Positions 42,953 through 50,993 of a stretch of 64,000 bases of DNA are shown here, one piece after another. This DNA is from Mucilaginibacter mallensis. GTDB lineage: Bacteria > Bacteroidota > Bacteroidia > Sphingobacteriales > Sphingobacteriaceae. The translations under genes and the position numbers were made by a program. The stretch spans positions 3,472,001-3,536,000 of the forward strand of contig NZ_LT629740.1 in the NCBI RefSeq assembly GCF_900105165.1, in the 5' to 3' direction. Below the pieces are notes generated by a model. That model worked only from the letters and a program-made list of their open reading frames with translations, ran no database searches and was not told where the DNA came from. How positions within the stretch are numbered: position 1 is the stretch's first letter; the number at the start of each line of letters is the position of its first letter.

Positions 42953-42984
42953 TTGCATAAATAAAAATTAATGTAAACTTTTGC
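42953..42984 (+). promoter_or_regulatory. predicted promoter for the leader frame and arginine genes
   Basis: CTTG at 42952-42955 is followed about 18-20 nt later by TAAACTTTTGC (42974-42984), similar to the Bacteroidota -33/-7 pair. The start site would be near 42990, giving a leader peptide start at 43008 and a 5' untranslated stretch of about 250 nt before the GNAT gene. Confidence 0.55.
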
Positions 42985-43007
42985 AGTAAATTAAAAAAAC
43001 GCAAAAA

Positions 43008-43133
43008 ATGAGTCAGCAAAGCTTATATAAGGTAGTGATCAGAACAAAATTTGTTCAGGTTGCCGCTGCTTTGTTTACAACTGTCTTCGTTATTTCTCCA
43101 TCACGACGAAGGCTATTTATGCCCCGGGTTTAA
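43008..43133 (+). CDS. short arginine-rich reading frame, candidate leader peptide
   Basis: The frame of 41 codons reads MSQQSLYKVVIRTKFVQVAA, LFTTVFVISPS, then three consecutive arginine codons (CGA CGA AGG, residues 33-35), and LFMPRV with another arginine before TAA. Five of 41 residues are Arg. It lies 18 nt after the predicted start site and 112 bp ahead of the first arginine-biosynthesis gene. This is the placement of an attenuator leader peptide. I cannot exclude a chance frame or a small membrane peptide. A weak hairpin with a T run (about 43195-43240) precedes the GNAT start, and a GAAGTTTA/TAAACTTC stem lies near 43158. Confidence 0.4.
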   Translation: MSQQSLYKVVIRTKFVQVAAALFTTVFVISPSRRRLFMPRV

Positions 43134-43245
43134 TTTCACCATCCCAACAAACCCAAATGAAGTTTAAACTAAACTTCTTCCAAAAAAACCATCTAAATAA
43201 TTACGGCTGCATGGCCAATAATTTAACGGTAATTTTTCTACACTA

Positions 43246-43893
43246 ATGACTATACAAGATTTTGACATACAAGTTGCCACAGCACAACACGTTGATTACG
43301 CCCAGCAGATATGCGATGAAATGGCTGAATCAGCAAAGGCGCGTGGCACAGGCATAGCGCAGCGCTCTCCTGAGTACGTTGCTAATAAAATGCTGGAAGG
43401 CAAAGCAGTTATCGCCTTACACAAAGACGGTACCTGGGCAGGTTTTTGCTACATTGAGACATGGAGCCATGGCGATTTCGTAGCCAATTCGGGACTTATT
43501 GTTAACCCGCAATTCAGAAAAGTGGGATTGGCAAAGGCCATCAAGCATAAAATATTCGAATTATCGCGCAGCACATACCCTGAGGCAAAACTATTTGGTT
43601 TAACCACAGGCCTGGCGGTAATGAAGATAAACTCAGAGCTGGGCTATGAACCTGTAACCTATTCAGAGCTTACGCAGGACGAGGATTTCTGGAAAGGCTG
43701 CAAGAGCTGTGTTAACTATGATATCCTGACCAGCAAAGAGCGCAAAAACTGCATGTGCACCGCCATGTTGTTCGATCCGGTTGAAAAGGCTAAGCAAATA
43801 GAAGAAAAAACAAAGGAAATGTCTCGCAAGGCAACACTATTTGAGCGCATTGAGAACGCGATAAAGAGCTTTAGTCAAACGGATAAAGGCTAA
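43246..43893 (+). CDS. GNAT acyltransferase, probable first enzyme of arginine synthesis
   Basis: A 215-residue acyl-CoA-dependent transferase. The GNAT fold is seen as AVIALHKDGTWAGFCYIETW, then VANSGLIVNPQFRKVGLAKA (acyl-CoA loop) and LFGLTTGLAVMKINSELGYE. A cysteine-rich stretch (CKSCVNYDILTSKERKNCMC, near 156-175) is unusual. In Bacteroidota arginine operons a GNAT of this type stands in front of argG, replacing classical ArgA. It would acylate glutamate, with a succinyl or acetyl group. It is the first gene after the candidate leader and is followed by argG after a heptad repeat. Confidence 0.72.
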   Translation: MTIQDFDIQVATAQHVDYAQQICDEMAESAKARGTGIAQRSPEYVANKMLEGKAVIALHKDGTWAGFCYIETWSHGDFVANSGLIVNPQFRKVGLAKAIKHKIFELSRSTYPEAKLFGLTTGLAVMKINSELGYEPVTYSELTQDEDFWKGCKSCVNYDILTSKERKNCMCTAMLFDPVEKAKQIEEKTKEMSRKATLFERIENAIKSFSQTDKG

Positions 43894-43953
43894 AAAAGTT
43901 CATGTTAATTGGGCTTATAAGAGAATTAGAGAGAATTCATAAAATTATATAAC

Positions 43954-43997
43954 AGGAAAGCAAAAAGCTTTAGACTTTCAGCTTTCCGCTTTTAGCT
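43954..43997. repeat. heptad-unit repeat upstream of argG
   Basis: Units TTAGACT, TTCAGCT, TTCCGCT, TTTAGCT follow an opposing GGAAAGC, AAAAGCT, and together these form a hairpin immediately before argG. Confidence 0.65.
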
Positions 43998-44002
43998 AAC
44001 AA

Positions 44003-45196
44003 ATGAAGAAAAAAGTAGTATTAGCATACAGCGGCGGTTTAGATACCTCATTTTGCTGTATATATTTAACACAGGATTTGGGTTACGAAGTGCACTCGGT
44101 AATTGTAAACACCGGTGGTTTCAGCGATGAAGAGCTTAAGGGGGTTGAAGAGCGCGCTTACAAAATGGGCGTTACCTCGCACCATGTGGTTGATGAAACA
44201 GAGAACTTCTACAACACTTGTGTTAAGTATTTGATATACGGTAATGTGTTAAAAAACAACACCTACCCGCTTTCAGTAAGTGCTGAGCGCGTAAGCCAGG
44301 CAACTGCTATTGCTAACTACGCGAAGGAAATAGGCGCTGAGTTTGTTGCACATGGTAGCACCGGAGCAGGTAACGACCAGGTACGTTTTGACATGATATT
44401 TAATATCCTGGTACCGGATGTACAGATCATCACCCCTATCCGCGATTTGAAATTAAGCCGCGAGGCTGAGATCCAATACCTGAAAGATCATGGTGTTGAT
44501 ATGAATTTTGAGAAAGCTAAATACTCTATCAACAAAGGTATCTGGGGTACATCAGTTGGTGGCAAGGAAACCCTTACCTCAAATTTAGGCTTGCCTGAAG
44601 ATGCATGGCCTACACAGGTTAGCGAAACTGAGCCACGTAACATCGAATTGGAATTTGAGCAAGGCGCATTGGTTGCCATTGATGGTAAAAAATACGATCA
44701 CCCAACCAAAGCTATTCAGGCTCTACAAGCTATTGCAGGGCCTTACGGCGTTGGCCGCGATATTCACGTAGGCGATACCATTATTGGTATCAAAGGCCGT
44801 GTAGGTTTTGAGGCTGCTGCTCCAATGGTAATCATCAAAGCGCATCATACATTAGAGAAACACGTACTAACCAAATGGCAGCTTTCATGGAAAGATCAAT
44901 TGTCATCATTCTATGGCAACTGGTTGCATGAAGGTCAGTTCCATGACCCTATCATGCGCAATATCGAGGCATTTTTAACTGATACACAGTTAAATGTAAG
45001 CGGTAAAGTGTTTGTACAATTGCATCCATACAGATTCCAGGTTATTGGTATTGAATCAGATCATGATCTAATGTCGAACAAATTTGGCACTTATGGCGAA
45101 ATGAACAACTCATGGAGTGGTGAGGATGTAAAAGGTTTCTCCAAAATATTTGGCAACCAGGTAATGATCTATCATAAAGTAAACAACCACGAATAA
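44003..45196 (+). CDS. argG: argininosuccinate synthase
   Basis: A 397-residue ATP-dependent ligase that joins citrulline and aspartate. The ATP pyrophosphatase loop VVLAYSGGLDTSFCC near 4-18 is diagnostic. Substrate blocks AHGSTGAGNDQVRFD near 115-129 and KAKYSINKGIWGTSVGGKET near 172-191 also match. Length is normal. The next gene begins 1 bp after the stop, so these are one operon. This gene acts late in the pathway, after carbamoyl transfer. Confidence 0.96.
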   Translation: MKKKVVLAYSGGLDTSFCCIYLTQDLGYEVHSVIVNTGGFSDEELKGVEERAYKMGVTSHHVVDETENFYNTCVKYLIYGNVLKNNTYPLSVSAERVSQATAIANYAKEIGAEFVAHGSTGAGNDQVRFDMIFNILVPDVQIITPIRDLKLSREAEIQYLKDHGVDMNFEKAKYSINKGIWGTSVGGKETLTSNLGLPEDAWPTQVSETEPRNIELEFEQGALVAIDGKKYDHPTKAIQALQAIAGPYGVGRDIHVGDTIIGIKGRVGFEAAAPMVIIKAHHTLEKHVLTKWQLSWKDQLSSFYGNWLHEGQFHDPIMRNIEAFLTDTQLNVSGKVFVQLHPYRFQVIGIESDHDLMSNKFGTYGEMNNSWSGEDVKGFSKIFGNQVMIYHKVNNHE

Positions 45197-45197
45197 T

Positions 45198-45554
45198 ATG
45201 GAGAACCCCATTTTTTCAAAAAGCGAATGCTTGAGCCATTATAAATGGGGAGACGATTGTTATGGCTGGAATTTTATTGATACCGATGCGTTATCGGTAA
45301 AACAGGAGTTAATGCCTCCAGATACTGCTGAACAGCTGCACTATCATGAAAGATCTTCACAAGTGTTTTTCATTTTAAAAGGCAGGGCAACTTTTAATAT
45401 TGATGGAGTGATCAGCGTTTTAAAACCTGAGCAGGGAATAGAAATTAAACCCGGCCAAAAGCACTTCATCAGCAATAAAGAAAACAGCGACCTGGAATTT
45501 ATTTTATACTCAACACCATCTACAAAGGGTGACCGAATAAATTTAACCCCCTAA
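45198..45554 (+). CDS. small cupin-domain protein
   Basis: A 118-residue single-cupin beta-barrel. Cupin motif 1 is visible as EQLHYHERSSQVFFILKGRA (metal-binding H-x-H and E) and motif 2 as IEIKPGQKHFISNKENSDLE. It follows argG by 1 bp. Small cupins of this kind may be isomerases, dioxygenases or regulatory binders. It probably is cotranscribed, but no role in arginine synthesis is known. Confidence 0.8.
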   Translation: MENPIFSKSECLSHYKWGDDCYGWNFIDTDALSVKQELMPPDTAEQLHYHERSSQVFFILKGRATFNIDGVISVLKPEQGIEIKPGQKHFISNKENSDLEFILYSTPSTKGDRINLTP

Positions 45555-45653
45555 CCCCCTAAAGGGGGAATTTAAAACTCAAGAGATTGAAATGAGCGAC
45601 AATAACAATATAAAAGATGCAATCACTCCCCCTTCAGGGGGCCGGGGGGTTAG
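45545..45653. repeat. pair of short G/C palindromes, the second within the argC reading frame
   Basis: ACCCCCTAAAGGGGG at 45553-45568 and CTCCCCCTTCAGGGGGCCGG at 45626-45645 are related short hairpins. The second lies within the first codons of argC and supplies residues TPPSGGRGV. Copies of this type occur widely in Bacteroidota spacers. Confidence 0.65.
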
Positions 45654-46623
45654 AGCCGGAATTATTGGCGGTGCAGGTTATACCGGCGGCGAAATGCTGC
45701 GGATACTGGTTAACCACCCCAATGTAGATATCGTTTTTGTGAACAGCAAAAGCAATACCGGCAACTATATATACGAGGTACATACCGATCTTTTTGGCGA
45801 TACCGACCTGAAATTTACAGGCGAACTATCAAACGATATTGATGTATTGTTCCTGTGCGTTGGGCATGGCGATGCCAAGAAGTTTTTGGCGGAAAATGAT
45901 ATACCTGATACAGTAAAGATCATCGACTTAAGCCAGGACTTCCGTTTAAGTCAAAATTCAAAAGTAAAAAGTAAAAATTTCACTTACGGTTTGCCCGAGT
46001 TGAATCGTGAAAGCATCAAAACCGCCGATAATATTGCTAACCCTGGTTGTTTTGCGTCGTGCCTGCAATTAGGCTTATTGCCATTGGCTGCAAACGCGCA
46101 GTTAAACAGCGAGGTGCATATCACTGCAACAACCGGTTCAACCGGCGCGGGACAGAGCCCGTCAGCTACTACGCACTTTACATGGCGTAATGATAACTTA
46201 TCGGTTTACAAGGCATTTGACCACCAGCATTTAGGTGAGATAGGGCAATCGCTAAACCAACTGCAACCTGGTTTTGGACAGACTTTAAACTTCATCCCCT
46301 ATCGTGGCGATTACACCCGCGGCATTATCGCATCTATTTATTTAGATAGCGACCTTACCGAGGCCGAAGCATTAAAGTTATACGAGGATTATTATGCAGC
46401 ACATCCGTTTACGCATGTAACCTCGCGCAATATCGACCTTAAACAAATTGTGAACACCAACAAATGCTTTATACAGGTTAAAAAACATGGCAATAAATTA
46501 TTTATTATCAGCATATTAGATAATTTATTAAAAGGAGCATCAGGCCAGGCGGTGCAGAACATGAACTTACTATTCGGTTTGGAGGAAACAGCGGGCTTGC
46601 GACTCAAAGCCATTGGGTTCTAA
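45592..46623 (+). CDS. argC: N-acyl-gamma-glutamyl-phosphate reductase with REP-derived N-terminus
   Basis: A 343-residue NADPH-dependent reductase that makes the acylated glutamate semialdehyde. The nucleotide-binding start AGIIGGAGYTGGEMLRIL, the catalytic Cys in NIANPGCFASCLQLG near 146-160, and ATTGSTGAGQSPS near 181-193 are normal. The first about 20 residues (MSDNNNIKDAITPPSGGRGV) precede the usual start and are partly encoded by a G/C palindrome. No other in-frame start exists before the fold. The enzyme is probably still functional since the extension is at a flexible end. Confidence 0.93.
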   Translation: MSDNNNIKDAITPPSGGRGVRAGIIGGAGYTGGEMLRILVNHPNVDIVFVNSKSNTGNYIYEVHTDLFGDTDLKFTGELSNDIDVLFLCVGHGDAKKFLAENDIPDTVKIIDLSQDFRLSQNSKVKSKNFTYGLPELNRESIKTADNIANPGCFASCLQLGLLPLAANAQLNSEVHITATTGSTGAGQSPSATTHFTWRNDNLSVYKAFDHQHLGEIGQSLNQLQPGFGQTLNFIPYRGDYTRGIIASIYLDSDLTEAEALKLYEDYYAAHPFTHVTSRNIDLKQIVNTNKCFIQVKKHGNKLFIISILDNLLKGASGQAVQNMNLLFGLEETAGLRLKAIGF

Positions 46624-46634
46624 AAAAAATACAG

Positions 46635-46710
46635 GTCATGCTGAATTTATTTCAGCATCCCACAAGCAGTTTACTGTGTAAGTGAGATCCCGAAACAAGT
46701 TCGGGATGAC
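46635..46710. repeat. REP-like palindromic element
   Basis: A 76-bp inverted repeat. Its right arm is the reverse complement of the left arm of the element at 41745-41838 over 29 bp, so the two are inverted copies of one family. Confidence 0.8.
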
Positions 46711-46753
46711 GGATTGAGATAATTGATTAACGATTGACTAATAACTTACTACT

Positions 46754-47899
46754 ATGAAATTATTTGATGTTTATCCTATCAACCATATAAACATAACCAA
46801 CGGAAAAGGCAGTTTAGTTTATGACGACAAGGGAACTGAGTACCTTGACCTTTACGGCGGTCATGCTGTAATATCTATTGGCCATACTAACCCGCATTAT
46901 GTAAAGCGCCTGGAAGACCAGTTACACCAGATCGGGTTCTACTCAAACTCTATCGAAATACCTTTGCAGAAGCAACTGGCTGAAAAGCTGGGTAAAGTTT
47001 CAGGTAAAGAAGATTATCAATTATTCCTGTGTAATTCAGGTGCCGAGGCTAATGAGAACGCGCTGAAACTGGCATCGTTTTACAATGGCAAAAAGAAAGT
47101 GATCGCGTTCCGTAATGCATTCCATGGTCGTACCTCACTGGCGGTTGCAGTTACTGATAACCCAAAAATAGTTGCCCCGGTAAATGAAACTGATAACGTA
47201 ATATTTGTACCATGGCAGGATGAAGCCGCTTTAGAGCAGGCTTTTGCTGAAAATGATATCTCTTCGGTAATTATTGAAGGCATACAGGGCGTTGGTGGTA
47301 TCAGGGTGGCAAGCGAAGGCTTCTTACAAAAGATCCGTTCATTATGCGACCAATATAACGCTGTTTTCATAGCTGATTCCGTACAATGTGGCTATGGCCG
47401 TACAGGAAAATTCTTCTCCCATGATTTTGCCGGCATCAATGCCGACATCTATAGCATGGCTAAAGGAATGGGCAATGGCTTCCCTATCGGCGGTATTATT
47501 ATATCGCCAAAAATATTGCCGGCTTATGGTATGTTGGGCACTACATTTGGTGGCAACCATTTGGCTTGTGCTGCCGGTTTAGCTGTGTTAGAGGTAATGG
47601 AGCAGGATAACCTGATGCAAAACGCGGCCGAAGTTGGCGGCTACCTCATCAGCGAGCTTAAGAAATTTAAAGAAGTTAAAGAAGTACGCGGTCGCGGATT
47701 AATGATAGGTATTGAACTGCCTGCCGAGCTGGCTAATGCCCGTAAGGACCTGCTTTTCAAGCACCATATTTTTACCGGTGAGGCTAAGCCAAACGTGATC
47801 AGGCTTTTACCTGCGCTTAACTTAACCAAAGCACATGCTGATAGATTTTTAGAAGCATTTACTACTGTACTGAACGAAAACGTCTTGTCATTTCGATGA
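46754..47899 (+). CDS. argD: acylornithine aminotransferase (class III PLP)
   Basis: A 381-residue transaminase giving N-acylornithine. Motifs are LCNSGAEANENALKLASFY near 95-113, AFHGRTSLAVAVT near 123-135, IADSVQCGYGRTGKF near 202-216 and the Schiff-base lysine in YSMAKGMGNGFPIGG. The last residues LSFR and the stop are encoded by a REP-like element that begins at 47886, so the natural C-terminus has been overwritten. The active-site part is untouched. Located between argC and argF' as expected. Confidence 0.93.
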   Translation: MKLFDVYPINHINITNGKGSLVYDDKGTEYLDLYGGHAVISIGHTNPHYVKRLEDQLHQIGFYSNSIEIPLQKQLAEKLGKVSGKEDYQLFLCNSGAEANENALKLASFYNGKKKVIAFRNAFHGRTSLAVAVTDNPKIVAPVNETDNVIFVPWQDEAALEQAFAENDISSVIIEGIQGVGGIRVASEGFLQKIRSLCDQYNAVFIADSVQCGYGRTGKFFSHDFAGINADIYSMAKGMGNGFPIGGIIISPKILPAYGMLGTTFGGNHLACAAGLAVLEVMEQDNLMQNAAEVGGYLISELKKFKEVKEVRGRGLMIGIELPAELANARKDLLFKHHIFTGEAKPNVIRLLPALNLTKAHADRFLEAFTTVLNENVLSFR

Positions 47900-47979
47900 G
47901 GAACGAAGAGAAACCTTCTGCGACTTGCGTTTCCGCTTTGCACGGCGCAAAAGATTTCTCGCTATCGCTCGAAATGACA
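47886..47979. repeat. REP-like palindrome overlapping the 3' end of argD
   Basis: A 94-bp inverted repeat beginning TGTCATTTCGATGAGGAACG and ending TCGCTCGAAATGACA. It is related at both ends to 28644-28734. The argD stop codon (47897-47899) lies inside it. Confidence 0.8.
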
Positions 47980-48007
47980 TTGAGTATTTATAATATAATT
48001 AGGGCTA

Positions 48008-48955
48008 ATGAAACTATTTTCTTCTGTTAATGATGTAACCGACATCAATGCACTTGTTGCTGAGGCTTTAAAATTGAAGCAAAATCCATATGCAAACCAG
48101 GACCTGGGTAAAAACAAAACCTTAGGGCTTGTTTTCTTGAACCCAAGCTTGCGTACCCGCATGAGCACCCAAAAGGCTGCCTTAAATTTAGGCATGAACG
48201 TAATGGTGCTCAACATGGATAAGGAAGGATGGGCTTTAGAACTGCAGGACGGCGCCATAATGAACGGCAGTAGTGTAGAACACATCCGCGAAGCAGCTGC
48301 TGTCCTGGGCCAGTATGTGGACATTATCGGCGTGCGTTCATTCCCGGGGTTGAAGAACAGAGCAGAAGATTATAACGAAGAGGTATTTAACAAGTTTGTA
48401 AAATATTGCGGTGTGCCGGTGGTGAGTTTAGAATCGGCCACGCGCCACCCTTTACAGAGCCTTGCCGATTTGGTTACTATTGAAGAACTAAAGACTAAGC
48501 CACGCCCGAAAGTGGTATTAACATGGGCGCCACATATTAAACTATTGCCGCAGGCTGTACCCAATTCATTTGCTGAATGGATGTGCAAGGCCGATGTTGA
48601 TTTTACTATAGCCCATCCTAAAGGCTATGAGCTGAATACCGATTTTACACAAGGCGCTACTATCACCCATAACCAGGATGAGGCTCTAGCCGGTGCTGAT
48701 TTCATCTACGTAAAAAACTGGTCGGCTTATGAGCCATATGGCAAGGTATTGCCGGGCAATGAAGATTGGATGCTGACCAACAAAAAATTGGGAATTACTG
48801 ATAATGCCAAAGTAATGCACTGCCTGCCTGTACGGCGTAACCTGGAACTATCTGATGAAATATTAGACGGCCCAAATTCTCTTGTGGTACATGAAGCCGG
48901 CAACCGTGTTTGGGCAGCGCAAGCTGTGTTAAAAACCATGTTGGAGAGTTTGTAG
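48008..48955 (+). CDS. argF': N-acylornithine carbamoyltransferase, likely N-succinylornithine type
   Basis: A 315-residue transcarbamylase that makes N-acylcitrulline. The carbamoyl-phosphate motif is FLNPSLRTRMSTQ near 43-55, and HPLQSLADL near 146-154 and the C-terminal MHCLPVRRN near 270-278 are present. It aligns without gaps to the start of the Bacteroides fragilis succinylornithine enzyme as I recall it. The specificity-determining position, Glu in acetylornithine enzymes and Pro90 in the B. fragilis enzyme, is Val90 here (NGSSVEH). A non-acidic residue there predicts a succinyl substrate. This is inference from memory. Confidence 0.88.
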   Translation: MKLFSSVNDVTDINALVAEALKLKQNPYANQDLGKNKTLGLVFLNPSLRTRMSTQKAALNLGMNVMVLNMDKEGWALELQDGAIMNGSSVEHIREAAAVLGQYVDIIGVRSFPGLKNRAEDYNEEVFNKFVKYCGVPVVSLESATRHPLQSLADLVTIEELKTKPRPKVVLTWAPHIKLLPQAVPNSFAEWMCKADVDFTIAHPKGYELNTDFTQGATITHNQDEALAGADFIYVKNWSAYEPYGKVLPGNEDWMLTNKKLGITDNAKVMHCLPVRRNLELSDEILDGPNSLVVHEAGNRVWAAQAVLKTMLESL

Positions 48956-49006
48956 GTTGATTAAGTTCTAAACGCATAATTCATCCTGATTAACTAAATT
49001 CATACC

Positions 49007-49618
49007 ATGTATATCCCGTCATTTAATGCTTTTCCCGATAAGCAGGAAGTTATCAGCTTTATGCAGAAGTATAGTTTCGGTACAATTGTAACTTCGGTTA
49101 ACAATCTGCCTTTTGCTACGCATCTGCCTTTTTTGGTAGAGCTTAAGGATGACCAGGTAATGATCTCTTCGCACTTTGCTAAAGCAAACCCGCAGTCGAA
49201 GGATATTTTGAATAATGATATATTGGTGATCTTCACGGAGCCACACGCCTATATCTCCCCCAAAAACTACGAAAAAGAGGCTAATGTACCCACCTGGAAC
49301 TATATAGCGGTACATGCTTATGGTAAGGCACGTTTACTGGAAACCGAACAGGAACACCTGAACCTGCTGGAACATACCATAAAAACTTATGAAGCTGATT
49401 ATTTTGACCAGTGGATGCAGTTACCATATGAATACCGATCGAAAATGATAAAGGGTATTACCGGGTTTGAAATTGTGGTTACCGATCTTCAGGCGAAAAG
49501 CAAACTGAGTCAGAACAGGTCTGCTGCAGAAAAGCAAAACATCATAAACACATTAGGCAAAAGTGAATCTGAAAGCGAGCGAGAGATTGCCGCGTATATG
49601 GCTTCGTTGAAAAAGTAA
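49007..49618 (+). CDS. PaiB-like FMN-binding negative transcriptional regulator family
   Basis: A 203-residue protein of the PaiB family (split-barrel flavin-binding fold). It opens MYIPSFNAFPDKQEVISFMQ, with FGTIVTSVNNLPFATHLPF near 25-43 and NVPTWNYIAVHAYGKARLLE near 93-112, as in PaiB. The family was named for repression of sporulation genes in Bacillus, but most members may be flavin-dependent enzymes. It follows argF' by 51 bp and precedes two convergent minus-strand genes. No tie to arginine is visible. Confidence 0.85.
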   Translation: MYIPSFNAFPDKQEVISFMQKYSFGTIVTSVNNLPFATHLPFLVELKDDQVMISSHFAKANPQSKDILNNDILVIFTEPHAYISPKNYEKEANVPTWNYIAVHAYGKARLLETEQEHLNLLEHTIKTYEADYFDQWMQLPYEYRSKMIKGITGFEIVVTDLQAKSKLSQNRSAAEKQNIINTLGKSESESEREIAAYMASLKK

Positions 49619-49625
49619 TCGTGCT

Positions 49626-50864
49626 TTATTTTTTAAACGATGCATCAATAAGCTTATTTAAGGTTAACCCCTGCACTATAATGGAGAATATCACTATAAA
49701 ATAGCTTCCGGCGAGGATGATATACTTATAGGGCGATGCTGGTAACGACAATGCCAGCGCGATAGATACGCCACCCCGCAGGCCTGCCCAGGTTAATATA
49801 TTTACACTGCTATAGTTTACTTTTAATGATCGCCTTAAAAAGGTTAATGGCAGCATAATACTTAGCCAACGGGCAATCAGCAAAAGAATGATCGCTATAC
49901 CGCCTATCAACCAGTAATGATCAAGATAAGGTATGATGAGCATTTGCAGGCCTATCATCATGAATAAAACAGTGTTCAGCATCTCATCTATCAGTTCCCA
50001 AAAGCTTTCGAGGGTATGGTGCGTATTTTCTGTATCATCTTTATTGATGGAGCTATTCCCCGCAAACAAACCTGCTGATACTACTGCCAGCGGAACGGAT
50101 AAATGGAAATAAGTTCCTGCAGCAGAAAGCCCCATTACCAACGCAAGCGAGATCAATACTATAGTTTGAAAATCAGTTATTGATTTCATTAACCGAAAGG
50201 CAATAAAACCCATAACAATACCCAATGCAACGCCACCGCCAACTTCTTTTAAAAACAATAAGCCCGTTTTACTTATATCAAAATTACTGGTGCCTGATTG
50301 GGCAATTTCAAGTATGGTGATAAAAAGCACTATACCTATCCCGTCATTAAATAATGATTCGCCCGAAATAATGGTTTCTAAATTTTGTGGCAGTTTGGAT
50401 CCTTTTATAACGGCAGCTACTGCAACCGGGTCGGTTGGTGAAATCAATGCGCCAAACAAAAGGCAGTATATCAACGGTATATGCAAATTAAAAAGGAGCG
50501 TAACCCCATAAAACAATCCACCAAAAATATTTGCCGATATAATAACCCCTATTGTGCTAAGTACAAATACCGGGAGCATTTCCTTTTTCAGCCTTTGATT
50601 ATTCAAATTGAATGACCCTGCAAAAAGCAAAAAGCCCAGCATTATATTTAATACAGCTCCGGGGAAATCAACATCTTTTGCTAACGTGGCCAGATGATGT
50701 GCTGCATCCGGGTTCAGCCTATCAATAATTAGGGTAATTACCGAAATACATATGGCTATGCTTATAATACCAATAGCACCGGGCAACTTTATAAAGCGCT
50801 CATTAATATATGAGCAAGCAGCGCCTAATGTTACCAGTAACGTTAATATGATAAACAGATCCAT
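49626..50864 (-). CDS. CPA1-type sodium:proton antiporter
   Basis: A 412-residue cation/proton antiporter with about 12 membrane spans. CPA1 features: LISPTDPVAVAAVIKGSKLP near 142-161, ISGESLFNDGIGIVLFITIL near 166-185 (the ND transport site), and WAGLRGGVSIALALSLPAS near 365-383. There is no long regulatory tail. It ends 7 bp beyond the PaiB-like stop on the opposite strand. A heptad hairpin separates it from the NADH dehydrogenase gene behind it. Confidence 0.9.
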   Translation of the reverse strand: MDLFIILTLLVTLGAACSYINERFIKLPGAIGIISIAICISVITLIIDRLNPDAAHHLATLAKDVDFPGAVLNIMLGFLLFAGSFNLNNQRLKKEMLPVFVLSTIGVIISANIFGGLFYGVTLLFNLHIPLIYCLLFGALISPTDPVAVAAVIKGSKLPQNLETIISGESLFNDGIGIVLFITILEIAQSGTSNFDISKTGLLFLKEVGGGVALGIVMGFIAFRLMKSITDFQTIVLISLALVMGLSAAGTYFHLSVPLAVVSAGLFAGNSSINKDDTENTHHTLESFWELIDEMLNTVLFMMIGLQMLIIPYLDHYWLIGGIAIILLLIARWLSIMLPLTFLRRSLKVNYSSVNILTWAGLRGGVSIALALSLPASPYKYIILAGSYFIVIFSIIVQGLTLNKLIDASFKK

Positions 50865-50881
50865 AATTATTGTTTAGAATT

Positions 50882-50989
50882 AAGAGTCAAGATACAAGAG
50901 TTAAGAATCAGGAAATTGTATATCACCTGCAATATGATTTTTATTTTCTTATCTTAATTCTTGACTCTTATATCTTGATTCTATCTTCA
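50882..50989. repeat. heptad-unit inverted repeat between ndh and antiporter
   Basis: Left arm units are AAGAGTC, AAGATAC, AAGAGTT, AAGAATC. Right arm units are CTTATCT, TAATTCT, TGACTCT, TATATCT, TGATTCT. The two arms can pair around a loop of about 35 nt. This is the clearest example of the family in the window. Confidence 0.75.
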
Positions 50990-50993
50990 AATA

